A stretch of 64,000 nt of DNA from Nannocystis punicea (GCF_026965555.1 NZ_CP114040.1:2480001-2544000), one strand, 5' to 3'. Shown: positions 38,027 to 46,852, counted from the stretch's first letter. Translations and numbers: made by a program. Notes: generated by a model not told the origin, from the sequence alone.

Positions 38027-41000
38027 TCAGTGGCCGTCGTCTGTCGCTCCCGCTCGGGCGACGTGACGCATGCCGCCCTGAGCCGCGAACAGAATATCCA
38101 TCATCGCCTGTACGCGTCCATGCCGCCATGGACATTCGAGGGCATGGATCCGCGCCCCGAGCTCGTCGCCCAGGACTTCACGCCAGACCGCGAGATCGAG
38201 GCATACGGCGGTGCGCTCCTGCATCTGCGCGACCAGTTGCGCGGGCTCGGCGAGCAATGCTTCGAGATCGACGCGCACCAGGCCTTCGGATTCGCTGGCC
38301 AGCAACACGTCTCGCTCCGGTGCCGACAACGAGAGGGCGCTGGGGCTCACAATGCACGGAATCCGCCGCAGCTCCCGGAGGCTCATCGCGTCGAGGATCC
38401 GGAGCTCACGCGCCTGCGTCATCACGACGAGCTGCGGCACGCTCTTGCGGAACTTCGCGGTGGTCGCAGCGAGATCGGGTAGCTCCACCTTGCGACCTGA
38501 CGCAAGTGACCACACCTGCATCGTCCCACTGCGTAACTGGACCGCCAGGAGACGACGATCGCAGTCCAGCGCAATGAAGTTCGGGATTCCCCCCTCGGTC
38601 GACAGGACCCGAGCCTGCTCCGGTCGCGTGACGTCGCGCAGATACACCGCTTCATTGCCCGTATCCGCGCCGGCGACCAGGCCGTCGGGGCAGGTCGCAT
38701 GGGCCGAGAGGCGCGACTTCGTGTGCAGGAGCTCCCGAGCTTCCAGCCCCCTGCGGAGATCCCATCGAATCATGCGGCCGTCCCGCCCCTGCGATACGAC
38801 GTAGCGCCCCGCGAGCAGGCTCGACAGCGCGAGGATCTCGGGGTCGTGTCGCCGTCGACGAGCGAGCGGATGCCCGGTCGTAGTGTACAGCGAGAGTGTG
38901 CCGTCGCGTTCGCCGAGCAACAACCGATCGCCCTCGACGAACCGGAAGCTCGTCGGGTTCCGACCGCGGAGCCGGACCGGCGCCCCGGCGCTGGCCGTGT
39001 TCCACACGTAGACCTCGCCGGAGGTCATCAGGGCGGCGAGCCACCGCGCGTCCGGGCTCAGTTCGAAATACTGAACGGTACCTCGCGGGGCGACCCATTG
39101 CTGGATCGTGCGCATCGAGCCGCGCTCGTGAAGCGCGATCGTCCCCGTCGCCGTCCAGACGGCCAGGGAAGCGCGCTCCTCGGCGAACGCGACTCCTTGC
39201 AGTCGGCCGGGAAGGACCACCTGGGCCGCACCCAGGCCCGACTGCATCACGTTCCAGATCTGCGCCGTCTTGTCGAACGAAGAGGACAGCAACAATTCGC
39301 CCTTCGCGTCGAACTCGACGTGGAAGATCGCCCCGGCGTGGCGTGCGAGCTCGACGGGTGTCGCGTCCAGCGATCCGGTCCACAGCCGGACGCGACGGTC
39401 GTTGCCAGCGATGGCGACCTTGTCCCCCTGGGAGGAGAAGGCGGCGCTCGTGCTACCTTGGCTCGTCGACGGCAACTCGTGCAGCAACGTCCCCGTGTCG
39501 ACACGCCACAGGCGCGCGGATGAAGCTCTTGCGACGGTCACGAGTCGCGCGCCGTCGGGGCTGAACAATGCGTCGGCGACGCCTTCGCTATGGCCGACCA
39601 GATGCGCCAGCCGGCGGCCGTCGCTCGCTCGCCACAGACCGGCGGTCCCGTCTTCGGAGGCCGTGACGATCCGCGCTCCATCCGGGCTGAAGCGGGCTCG
39701 ATAGACCAATCTCTTGTGCCGCAACACTCGCCGGCGTTCGCCGCGACCGAGCGGCCACACCGTCGCGGTTCCATCGCTGGCGCTGGACACCAGTCGCCGC
39801 CCGTCCGGACTCCACTCGACGTAGAGCGCCTCGCCTGCGTGCTTGCCGACGATCCGCGGCGGACGTCCTGCTGCGAGATCGGTCGGCGCCGCGCTCCATA
39901 GCCGAATCCGACCGTCCTCGGCCGCCGTGGCGATCTGACTGCCGTCGGGGCTGAACTCGGCCCAGTAGACCTGACCTCCGTGCCCGGGGAGCACGAATCG
40001 AGTTTCGGGCCTGACGACGTCCCACACGATCGCAGTGCCGTCTTTCGACGTCGACACCAGACGTCGCCCGTCCGCGCTGAAGCGGACGACGTACACCCGA
40101 TCCGTGTGGCCGACGAGCACCCGCGGATCGCCAAGGCCGCGAACGTCCCACAAGCGGACAGTGCCGTCATAACTCGCAGTCGCTACCATCCGGCCGTCCG
40201 ACGAGAAGCTCGATTGCCGCAGCTCCTCGGTGTGAGCACTCAAGACGGCGAGCGCTACCGGTTGCTGCAGGCGGTCGACCACGGCGCTCACCCACTGCTC
40301 GAGCATCTCCGCGGGTCGCATGGCCGACAGCATCGACGTGGCTCGGGTCGGATCGGCCTCCCCCGCCGCGGTCAGCAGGATCCGCTCGTTGTGGTTGCGC
40401 CGCTGCTGCGCGATGAGCCTGTCCTCACGCTCCCGAATGAACTCTTCCTCTCTTTGCCTCGCCGACTCGAGGTCTACGCGGCGCTGCCGCGCGAGATCGA
40501 GCGCCAGCACCATGCCGACCACCGCGGCGACGACGAATGTCCAGAGGAGGATCTTCCGCGCGAAGCGGGCCGGCTCGTTCTCGAGGCGCGCGATCAATTC
40601 ATGCATCGATCGCCAGCGCCGATGCGCCTCCGGATGCAAGCCCCGGAGGAGCGCCCGATGCAACCAGCGCGGCACGCGTACCGACGGGGTGCACCGCGTC
40701 GTTCGGCTGCTGGCATCGCCGCCTGGAATGGGCCCTTCGCCGAGCGGTACCTCGCCGTGGAGCGCTTCCCACAACGATGCGCAAAAACTGTACTGGTCGC
40801 TCAAGACATCGCAGCGCACCCCATCCCGCTGCTCCGGGGCCATGTAGGAGCGCGTCCCGGGGAGGGCCCCGGACTGCGTCCACGACCGACCCAACGGCTC
40901 GGGGCCCAGCGCCTCCCTGTCCTTGCTGGTCGGGGCATCCTCGCGTGACTTGGCGAGGCCGAAATCGGCGACCACGACGCGGCCGTGCTCGTCGACAAGC

Positions 41001-41482
41001 ACGTTGTCGGGCTTGAAATCCCGATGCACCAGCCCGGCCTCGTGCGCAGCCGCGAGCCCGCGTCCGGCGGCGATGTAGAGCTCGAGCCAGTACCGCCACG
41101 AATACCGGGCACCACGCTGGAGGTCGCCGAACGTGTGGCCCTCGATGTATTCCATGGCGATGCAGGCCTGGCCCTGGCACTCGTCGACCTCGTAGATGGT
41201 AAGCAGGTTTGGATGCCGCAACCTGGCCAGGGCCCGCGCCTCGCGCATCAGCCGGTGATAGGCGCGATCGGAATGGAGGATCTTGATCGCCACCTTGCGG
41301 CCGAGCTGGGGATCGAAGGCGGCGTACACGGTGCCCATTCCGCCCGTACCGACCCGTTCGCAGAGGATGAAACGGCCGACCCGCGGCGCGCTGGCTCCCT
41401 CGAACAGTCGGGCCTCGACGCGCCCGCGAATGTCCGCGACCTCAAACTCGGTCGATGCCGGGTCGCGGTACCGTCGGATCAT
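38027..41482 (-). CDS. Transmembrane Ser/Thr kinase with C-terminal WD40 propellers
   Basis: The protein has 1151 aa from the ATG at 41482, which overlaps the sigma-factor stop (ATGA); an upstream GTG at 41497 is less likely. The kinase domain (about 36-300) has VGTGGMGTVY, K67, HRDFKPDN (D155) and DFGLA (D173). A transmembrane helix at about 320-340 is followed by a short coiled coil. About 700 residues of WD40 repeats follow, with many FSPDG, FSADGRRLV and TVRLWDV repeats, probably two propellers outside the membrane. The first propeller repeats are nearly canonical and later ones diverge. Inference: the propeller senses a ligand and the kinase relays it, perhaps to the coupled ECF sigma factor. 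Confidence 0.93.
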   Translation of the reverse strand: MIRRYRDPASTEFEVADIRGRVEARLFEGASAPRVGRFILCERVGTGGMGTVYAAFDPQLGRKVAIKILHSDRAYHRLMREARALARLRHPNLLTIYEVDECQGQACIAMEYIEGHTFGDLQRGARYSWRYWLELYIAAGRGLAAAHEAGLVHRDFKPDNVLVDEHGRVVVADFGLAKSREDAPTSKDREALGPEPLGRSWTQSGALPGTRSYMAPEQRDGVRCDVLSDQYSFCASLWEALHGEVPLGEGPIPGGDASSRTTRCTPSVRVPRWLHRALLRGLHPEAHRRWRSMHELIARLENEPARFARKILLWTFVVAAVVGMVLALDLARQRRVDLESARQREEEFIREREDRLIAQQRRNHNERILLTAAGEADPTRATSMLSAMRPAEMLEQWVSAVVDRLQQPVALAVLSAHTEELRQSSFSSDGRMVATASYDGTVRLWDVRGLGDPRVLVGHTDRVYVVRFSADGRRLVSTSKDGTAIVWDVVRPETRFVLPGHGGQVYWAEFSPDGSQIATAAEDGRIRLWSAAPTDLAAGRPPRIVGKHAGEALYVEWSPDGRRLVSSASDGTATVWPLGRGERRRVLRHKRLVYRARFSPDGARIVTASEDGTAGLWRASDGRRLAHLVGHSEGVADALFSPDGARLVTVARASSARLWRVDTGTLLHELPSTSQGSTSAAFSSQGDKVAIAGNDRRVRLWTGSLDATPVELARHAGAIFHVEFDAKGELLLSSSFDKTAQIWNVMQSGLGAAQVVLPGRLQGVAFAEERASLAVWTATGTIALHERGSMRTIQQWVAPRGTVQYFELSPDARWLAALMTSGEVYVWNTASAGAPVRLRGRNPTSFRFVEGDRLLLGERDGTLSLYTTTGHPLARRRRHDPEILALSSLLAGRYVVSQGRDGRMIRWDLRRGLEARELLHTKSRLSAHATCPDGLVAGADTGNEAVYLRDVTRPEQARVLSTEGGIPNFIALDCDRRLLAVQLRSGTMQVWSLASGRKVELPDLAATTAKFRKSVPQLVVMTQARELRILDAMSLRELRRIPCIVSPSALSLSAPERDVLLASESEGLVRVDLEALLAEPAQLVAQMQERTAVCLDLAVWREVLGDELGARIHALECPWRHGRVQAMMDILFAAQGGMRHVARAGATDDGH

Positions 41483-42135
41483 GTCTTCGGTATGCACGAA
41501 GTCCTCGCAGGTCCCGAAACCGACGAAGTCTCGCCATCGCCGGCGCTGGAGACCTCGAACCAGGGCAAGGCGTCGAAGCCGCGCTCCGCCAGCCGCAGCT
41601 TCAACAGTTCACGGCCGCGCCGCAGTCGCGCGCGGACGGTGCCGACGGGCAGACCGAGCGCCTCGGCCACTTCGTCGGTGGTCTGGTCGTTCCAGTAGTA
41701 CGTCTCGAGGCACGTCTGCAGCTCGGGCGGCAACGTTCGCATGATCTCGCGCAGCAGACGGTGCCGCTGCCTCTGCGCTGAGACCTGGCTTGGGGACGGC
41801 CGGATCGAATCGGCGCGCTCGCTCCCCGGGTCGCTCCGAAGCTCGGCCCGGCGGCCCTCGCGGATGAACTCGAGCATGCAGCGGTGAGCGACTCCGAGGA
41901 CGAAGCTGATCAGCCGCCCCTGCCCCGTATACTCGGCGAAGCATCGCTCGAAGAGCCGCAGGAGGGTCCGGTGGATCAGCTCCTCGACACAGTCGCTGCG
42001 GACCTTGTTGGCGAAGAATCGTAGCAGATTCGGGTAGAACTTGTGGAACGCCTGATGACGAGCGCTCGCATCCCCGCACGCGCACGCGCGGGCAAGCGCC
42101 GTATCGTCGGAACATTCGCTCGATGGGTGATCCAT
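41479..42135 (-). CDS. ECF-type RNA polymerase sigma factor
   Basis: The protein has 218 aa from the ATG at 42135. Region 2 lies at about 25-95 (FYPNLLRFFANKV, EELIHRTLLRLFERC). Region 4 lies at about 125-190 (LPPELQTCLETYYWNDQTTD, EVAEALGLPVGTVRARLRRG). No anti-sigma gene is adjacent; instead the gene overlaps a transmembrane kinase gene. ECF groups controlled by linked Ser/Thr kinases are known, with phosphorylation of the sigma factor as the switch. That regulation is inferred here from the gene pair. Three cysteines near residues 8-20 (CSDDTALARACACGD) are an oddity. Confidence 0.93.
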   Translation of the reverse strand: MDHPSSECSDDTALARACACGDASARHQAFHKFYPNLLRFFANKVRSDCVEELIHRTLLRLFERCFAEYTGQGRLISFVLGVAHRCMLEFIREGRRAELRSDPGSERADSIRPSPSQVSAQRQRHRLLREIMRTLPPELQTCLETYYWNDQTTDEVAEALGLPVGTVRARLRRGRELLKLRLAERGFDALPWFEVSSAGDGETSSVSGPARTSCIPKT

Positions 42136-42478
42136 GATGACCTTGTAGAAGATGCTCGATAGCGAGGAGCCAGGGCGAAGCTATCTCCGAATTCAGGAGA
42201 GGCAAATGGCGCTGATCTCGCTGCTATAATTGCCACGATCGGATATACACCGCGCGTTTTTGCGCGACATCTTGTCACTTGCGGCGGAGCGACCGCTGGT
42301 CCGCCGTCCGGCGCGCGCCTCGGCGGATTCGAACGGCCTGTCGGCGGCCCGAGCGTCGCTCGATTATTTTTCGAAGTCGGCATCCGGAAAGACCCCATTC
42401 GTCACCTCTACACAGACGGTCGACGCTCCCCCGATGTCCGAGGGCCAGGCGTCTGAACCGGCGACAGGAGAAACAGAC
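42136..42478. other. Divergent intergenic region of the sigma factor gene
   Basis: It holds a plus-strand TATAAT (42225-42230) and a GCGCG hairpin with T5 loop (42251-42266). It also holds a seven-codon leader-like ORF, MALISLL, at 42206-42229 preceded by AGGAGAGG. No longer gene was seen. Promoters for the sigma factor (minus) and the small secreted protein (plus) must be here. Confidence 0.5.
42225..42266 (+). promoter_or_regulatory. TATAAT box and GC hairpin upstream of secreted protein gene
   Basis: TATAAT at 42225-42230 is a consensus -10 box in a GC-rich setting, but no good -35 lies 16-18 nt before it. CGCGC-GTTTTT-GCGCG at 42251-42266 follows at the expected transcript start and could be an operator or an attenuator hairpin. 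The evidence is by position only. Confidence 0.35.
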
Positions 42479-42883
42479 ATGATGATCCATCTTTCGACGC
42501 TCTTCGCCCTCGCGTTCGTGATCCCCAGCCCGAACGACGACATTTCGGATGCGGCCGCCCCCGCGGCCGTCGACGCCGCCGAGGCCAACGAGGTCGATGG
42601 CGACCTGGACGTACTGCCGGAAGAAACCACCGAAACCGTACGCAGCGAGTGCCTGGCGATCGACCAGACCATGAGTCGGAAGGGCACATTCTTCGGCGGA
42701 AGCGGCGACGACCACTACCCGATGAACGGTAAGACTATCACGCGCGCCGATCTTCAGGTCGACACGAGCGGGCACGCGGCCGCAAACATCACCAGGCAGG
42801 ACAGCACCGAGGTGACCGTCCATTGGTGGTACGACCTCTTCTCGAGAGTCACCTACACCCTCAAGGTCTGGGTGGAGTGCTGA
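42479..42883 (+). CDS. Small secreted protein
   Basis: The protein has 134 aa from the ATG at 42479 with AGGAG 8 nt upstream (42466-42470). The N-terminus MMIHLSTLFALAFVIPSPN is a signal peptide. The acidic mid-part (EANEVDGDLDVLPEE) precedes a beta-rich domain with two cysteines (SECLAID and WVEC at the very end), probably one disulfide. No family was recognised. It is divergent from the ECF sigma gene and therefore a possible target of that sigma factor. Confidence 0.7.
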   Translation: MMIHLSTLFALAFVIPSPNDDISDAAAPAAVDAAEANEVDGDLDVLPEETTETVRSECLAIDQTMSRKGTFFGGSGDDHYPMNGKTITRADLQVDTSGHAAANITRQDSTEVTVHWWYDLFSRVTYTLKVWVEC

Positions 42884-43009
42884 GCGGGCCCTGCCAGGCT
42901 CATCGCATTGCCGGCCGCCGCGCGGGGTCACTGCTGAAGCGCCAGCAGCGACTCCGCAGCGCGCAGCGGCGGCTCGGCGGCTAACCACGCGCGCGGGAAG
43001 AGAGGATTC

Positions 43010-43366
43010 ATGATTTCGACGAATGTTTGCGTTCTGGCGGCCATGCTTGCCACGCCCCCGTTGCTGGCTCCGACCTACAGCATCGGCATCGGGACTGAGG
43101 CTAAGTTCGAGGAACACGGCGACTACGAATACTGCGCGGAAGAGGTTCCCGTGACGACCGAGGCGACGAGTAGTCCCTACAGTGAGATGGAGCGTTCCGC
43201 GCCCGAATGCGTGGGAGGTCCTCTTGCTTGCGAGCACTGGGTCAACGATCCAAACGGCGGCCACATGGAGTACGGCACTTGTAAAGTTGTATACGTACAC
43301 GGCTTGGGACCGATCTGCAGTTGCAGCCCTTCCGGCGATTCATCTGGATGCAAGTTGGTACAGTAG
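43010..43366 (+). CDS. Small secreted Cys-rich protein
   Basis: The protein has 118 aa from an ATG preceded by AGAGAGGATTC. The signal peptide is MISTNVCVLAAMLATPPLLA. The mature chain has seven cysteines (YCAEE, ECVGGPLACEHW, GTCKVV, ICSCSPSGDSSGCKL), which suggest three disulfides. It follows another small secreted gene by 126 nt on the same strand. Function is unknown; the C-terminus overlaps a decayed minus-strand gene. Confidence 0.72.
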   Translation: MISTNVCVLAAMLATPPLLAPTYSIGIGTEAKFEEHGDYEYCAEEVPVTTEATSSPYSEMERSAPECVGGPLACEHWVNDPNGGHMEYGTCKVVYVHGLGPICSCSPSGDSSGCKLVQ

Positions 43367-43526
43367 CCCGCACGCCGTCGGCGACCGACCTCGACGGCTT
43401 AGAGCGCGCGACACCTCGAACGGCGTCGCGTTGGTCTGCTCGTCGGCGGTGAGGCGCGCCTTTTCGTCGCAGTCGCTCGGGCGGCGCGGCGCTCAGCTCA
43501 GCGAGCCATTTCTCGGCGGCGGTCAT
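43340..43526 (-). pseudogene. Frameshifted small gene, unknown
   Basis: It starts MTAAEKWLAELSAAPPERLRR at an ATG (43526) overlapping the stop of the restored upstream frame. Removing one base from the A4 run at 43461-43464 (TTTT on the plus strand) gives continuous KARLTADEQTNATPFEVSRAL and a stop at 43340. Without the correction the frame becomes low-complexity Arg. It is either a single-base insertion or a sequencing error. No family was recognised. Confidence 0.45.
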
Positions 43527-43979
43527 GCGGCCCCCGCGAGAGCCGGCTCGAGGATTTCGACGAGGACATCCTTGCGGAGCCGGTAGGGGCTTCACGTGTC
43601 CGCGGCTCCGCACCTCGACCTCGATCACCTTCGGGGAGACCTCGCGGACAGCGACGATCGTGCCGCTCCAGGGGTTGTGATGATGACGGGCGACGGTGTC
43701 GCCGGCGCGCAGTTCAGCGGCCGCCTTCGCGGGCCGGTGGCCCTTCCCCTTGACATAGACGGTCGTGCCGTCGTCGCGCTCCTCGCGGAGCGGCAGGAGG
43801 TTGTCCAGCTTGCCGCGCTCCTCCATCTGCTCCATCTCGTCCCACGTCCAGAACCGAATTCTGGCGCGGCCCGTGCGCGTTTGCCTCGACCTGGTAGTCC
43901 CGGAGGACTTGAGGATCTGGAGACCGAGCTTGTATTGCTCGTCCGCCTAGCGGCGGCCTGTTTCGGAGGTGTAGTTCAC
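43523..43979 (-). pseudogene. Decayed gene with in-frame TAG and one frameshift
   Basis: From a GTG at 43979, overlapping the previous stop (GTGA), the frame reads VNYTSETGRR then TAG (43949-43947). It continues as ADEQYKLGLQILKSSG, RIRFWTWDEMEQMEERGKLD and a beta-rich GDTVARHHHNPWSGTIVAV segment resembling a small SH3-like fold. An extra C in the run at 43586-43589 then shifts the frame; removing it restores PYRLRKDVLVEILEPALAG and a stop overlapping the next ORF. The operon-like spacing suggests a phage- or plasmid-type set of small genes. The family is unknown. Confidence 0.5.
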
Positions 43980-44068
43980 GGCGGTCCTCCGAGCTCGGCG
44001 ATGGCCTCGCCGATCAGGAGCCCAACGAAGAACGCGAACCAAGCTCCGGTGAGCAGTTCGATCACCAT
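43976..44068 (-). CDS. Tiny single-helix membrane ORF
   Basis: This ORF of 30 codons encodes MVIELLTGAWFAFFVGLLIG plus a short tail and is almost entirely one transmembrane helix. Its stop overlaps the start of the decayed gene at 43979 (GTGA). That coupling is the main support, since no clear ribosome binding site is seen. Confidence 0.35.
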   Translation of the reverse strand: MVIELLTGAWFAFFVGLLIGEAIAELGGPP

Positions 44069-44464
44069 GGGCGATGTCCGGCCAATTTCGCCTGCAGCGT
44101 GGCGCGCATCATCGGCGAGTGAGCTGCCCGCCGCGGGCTCGCGGTCGGAGGAACTTGAGCATCTGTCTACGAGGCGTAGAGGGCGGAGATGCGCGGAGCG
44201 GCAAGACCGCTGTAGTGGGTCTTGTCTCGACGCTCGTCTCGACGGCCGGGCGGGCACGTTGCTTGTCACGGCGGCCCACCGACTGGCGGCCCCGAGGCTT
44301 GTCCCCTTGAACCGTCTAGACGGGCACAGGAGCCCGAGCACGCGACGGTGCGATCTCCCGGTCGCCTCGAAAATTCGTCCTGATTTTGTCGCGATTCGGC
44401 CAGTTTTCGAGACGACCCATCGTACACTGGCTCGTAGAGGGGTCTGGCGCCCCGTGTACACCAC
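44069..44464. other. Intergenic stretch with one inverted repeat
   Basis: No supported gene was found. CTCGAAAA (44366-44373) and TTTTCGAG (44403-44410) form an 8-bp inverted repeat with a 29-nt spacing in an AT-richer patch, upstream of the plus-strand pair at 44465. It may be an operator. Confidence 0.4.
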
Positions 44465-44590
44465 ATGACGAACGTGCGCGAGGACGGGACCATCCCGCAA
44501 TTCGAGCCGCCGCACTGGACCAAGCTCAACACGTTCCGCACGCAGGCGCAGATCGCCGCCGGCGGCGAGGTGTGCATCCCGCCGCAGTGA
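44465..44590 (+). CDS. Small ORF coupled to DUF4259 gene
   Basis: A 41-aa ORF, MTNVREDGTIPQFEPPHWTK continuing to GGEVCIPPQ, whose stop overlaps the GTG start of the next gene (GTGA). Composition is not Arg-rich shadow type, so it may be real. No family was recognised. Confidence 0.4.
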   Translation: MTNVREDGTIPQFEPPHWTKLNTFRTQAQIAAGGEVCIPPQ

Positions 44591-45450
44591 GCGACGCCAT
44601 GGGCACGTGGGGCGACGGCATCTACGACAACGACAGCGCGCTCGACGGCCTCGCCGCACTCGTCGCGCGCCGCGAAGGCACGACCGAGGCCGCCCGGCTG
44701 GTCGCGCACATCGGCCTGCTCGCCTGGCTCGATCCGGTCGGCGTCACCCACGATCCCCCGGCGTTGTGGGTTCGCCTCGACGATCACGCCGCTGCGATCG
44801 CGCAGCTCCCCGAGGACACCCGAGCCGCGCTGCAGCGCCTGCGTGACGATCCCGAGGGCGTCACCGAACACGGGTCGCGCACGCCCGAGGTGCAGGCCGC
44901 TCTCGGCGGCTACTGCGACGGTCCGCGGATGGACGCGCTGCTGCGCTTTCCTGGGGCCCAGCCCGTGATCGACGAACTGGCCGGACGCGCGGTCGCCCAG
45001 CTCGATCGGGTCCTCGGTCGCAAGGTCGATCTCTACGAGGTCGCCGGCGACCTGGTCGCCCTCGGTGTCCTCGTCGAGCTGGCGAAGGCGGGCCTGTGGA
45101 CGCCGCAGCCGGCGCGCGTCGCTGCGTGGCGGACAGGCTTCGCCGCCATCGACAAGGCCACCCGCAGCGAGCGCGGCTTCTGGTGGAAGTACGTCCGTCG
45201 CGTCCACACCGGCTTCGACCTGCTGGCCCCGCCGCCGCCGGACGCGCCCGCCAAGCGCGCCAGGCCGCTCGTGCGCAAGCCGGCTGCGCCCGCGCCGGCC
45301 GAGCCCGAGCGTTACACCCACCCGAAGTTCGGCGCCGGGACCTTGATCGCACGCACCGGCTCCGGCGACGGCGCCACCCTCGAGCTCCGCTTCGACGACG
45401 GCGTCACCCGCAAGATCCTGGCCCGCTTCCTCGCGCCCGAGCGCTCCTGA
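44587..45450 (+). CDS. DUF4259-type protein with C-terminal Tudor/SH3-like segment
   Basis: The protein has 287 aa from the GTG at 44587, which overlaps the previous stop; the ATG at 44599 (MGTWGDGIYDNDSALD) is equally possible and matches the usual DUF4259 start. The N-terminal motif GTWGDGIYDND-xAxD defines the family. A helical middle is followed by a Pro/Ala/Lys linker. A C-terminal HPKFGAGTLIA...LRFDDGVTRKILARFL resembles the small beta-barrel at the end of UvrD-type helicases. The function of DUF4259 is unknown. Confidence 0.8.
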   Translation: MSDAMGTWGDGIYDNDSALDGLAALVARREGTTEAARLVAHIGLLAWLDPVGVTHDPPALWVRLDDHAAAIAQLPEDTRAALQRLRDDPEGVTEHGSRTPEVQAALGGYCDGPRMDALLRFPGAQPVIDELAGRAVAQLDRVLGRKVDLYEVAGDLVALGVLVELAKAGLWTPQPARVAAWRTGFAAIDKATRSERGFWWKYVRRVHTGFDLLAPPPPDAPAKRARPLVRKPAAPAPAEPERYTHPKFGAGTLIARTGSGDGATLELRFDDGVTRKILARFLAPERS

Positions 45451-45482
45451 TATTATTAATAATACATGCCCTTAAGGACATG
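45451..45482. terminator. Two AT-type palindromes between convergent genes
   Basis: TATTATTAATAATA (45451-45464) is a perfect palindrome directly after the DUF4259 stop. It is followed at once by CATGCCCTTAAGGACATG (45465-45482), a palindrome with one mismatch. Such A/T density is exceptional here. The site lies between convergent genes, so it may end transcription from both sides, or it may be a repeat relic. Confidence 0.4.
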
Positions 45483-45518
45483 TGATGCCAATTGCCCGGC
45501 GAGGCGCGGCGCTCCACC

Positions 45519-46742
45519 TCAACGAAACGCGGGATAGAGCGGCAACGGCTGGGACTCGGGCCAGCGCCGGTGCAGTTGCTCCAGCAGCGCGTCGGCGGTG
45601 CCGCGCAGGGCCGGCAGCCGATCGAAGGCGGTGGCGGCGGTGATGAAGGCCTCCAGCCGCGCCAGGATGCGCGACCGCGTCGTGGCGATGCCCCAGTCGG
45701 AGTCCGCCTCGATCGCGCGTTCGAGCAGCCACGCCAGCGACGCGATCAGCCAGTAGCCGCTCATCACGGCCAGGGCGGATTCGAAGAGTCGGTCGTCTTG
45801 CGCTGCCGGGCAGCCGCGCGCCAGCTCGGCGCGATAGCTGCGCTCCACGCGGCTCAGCAGCGCCTCGGGCAGGCGGTTGGCGCACCAGCAGGTCGGGAAC
45901 TGCATCCGGGCGTGGGCACCGTCGCGCAGGGCGTGGCCGAAGTACCCGAACTCGAAGTCGATCAGGCGCAGGCGACCGCCGCTGTAAAAGACATTGTCGG
46001 GACATGGGTCGCCGTGGATGTAGGCGAGAAAGGGGCCGGGGTGCGCGACTGCCTCGCAGATCGTGGCGACGTCGTCGGCGAGGCCCGCCGCGGCCGGCGA
46101 CCCCAGCCGCTCGAGCAGACCGACCACGCGGTCGGCCTGCTCCCGCAGCTCGTCCGCCTGCCGGAGGCACGTCGCAGCGACGCCCGCGGACTTCGAGTCG
46201 ATCGCCCGCGCGATCGCCTCGAAGCGGGCGGCGCCGCCGATCGTGTCGGCGTGCATCGCACCGAGACGGGCCGCGAGGGCCAGGAGCGCCTGCTCGGCCC
46301 CGGCCGCATCGCCTTCGAGCAGCGGCTCGACCAGGTCGTGGTGTTCCCCCAGATCCTCGAGGACGATGAGGCCGCGGGCTCGGTCGCCGCCATGAAAGCG
46401 CGGGCCGTGCAGCGACTCACCGGCGACTGCGCCGAGGAATTCGGCGCCGGCCCAGTCGCCGAAGAACCGTCGAACATCCCAGGAATCGACTGCATCCGGG
46501 TCGTAGCCGTGCATCACGACCTGCTTGACGATCACGCTCGTCGGGCCGTCGTCGAGCGCACCGGCGACCGCGCAGCGCAGGATCAGATTGCGGCGCCCCT
46601 CCTCGCTCACGCGTTCGGCCGCGGTCACCCGCACCGGAGCCTCCAGGCCGGCCGAGAGCAGGGTCTCGACCGCCGCGAGCTGCGAGGCGAACAAACCACC
46701 GTGCTCCGGGTCGGCAGCGCTCACGAGAGGCTTCTTTAGCAC
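45519..46742 (-). CDS. Aminoglycoside phosphotransferase-family kinase-like protein
   Basis: The protein has 407 aa from a GTG at 46742. The C-lobe carries the APH signature YIHGDPCPDNVFY (Brenner-type HGDxxxxN) and RLIDFEFG as the DFG equivalent. The N-lobe has SVIVKQVVMHG, with Lys as the likely ATP ligand. APH-fold enzymes phosphorylate small molecules such as antibiotics, choline or homoserine. The substrate cannot be told from sequence, and resistance should not be assumed. The gene stands alone on the minus strand. Confidence 0.82.
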   Translation of the reverse strand: MLKKPLVSAADPEHGGLFASQLAAVETLLSAGLEAPVRVTAAERVSEEGRRNLILRCAVAGALDDGPTSVIVKQVVMHGYDPDAVDSWDVRRFFGDWAGAEFLGAVAGESLHGPRFHGGDRARGLIVLEDLGEHHDLVEPLLEGDAAGAEQALLALAARLGAMHADTIGGAARFEAIARAIDSKSAGVAATCLRQADELREQADRVVGLLERLGSPAAAGLADDVATICEAVAHPGPFLAYIHGDPCPDNVFYSGGRLRLIDFEFGYFGHALRDGAHARMQFPTCWCANRLPEALLSRVERSYRAELARGCPAAQDDRLFESALAVMSGYWLIASLAWLLERAIEADSDWGIATTRSRILARLEAFITAATAFDRLPALRGTADALLEQLHRRWPESQPLPLYPAFR

Positions 46743-46852
46743 GGCGACGATCCCGGCGTCCCGCGGGTCCTCCAGCGACGCGCGGGGCGGTCGCAGAGGG
46801 CGCTCGCTGGCCGAGCGACGGCGGAGCCATCACGCGCGTGCTGTCGGACGTC

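Noticed and set aside
45519..46742. Annotation as an aminoglycoside-resistance gene
   Set aside because: Only the APH fold motifs are visible. Substrate-specific features cannot be assigned and the family covers many metabolic kinases.
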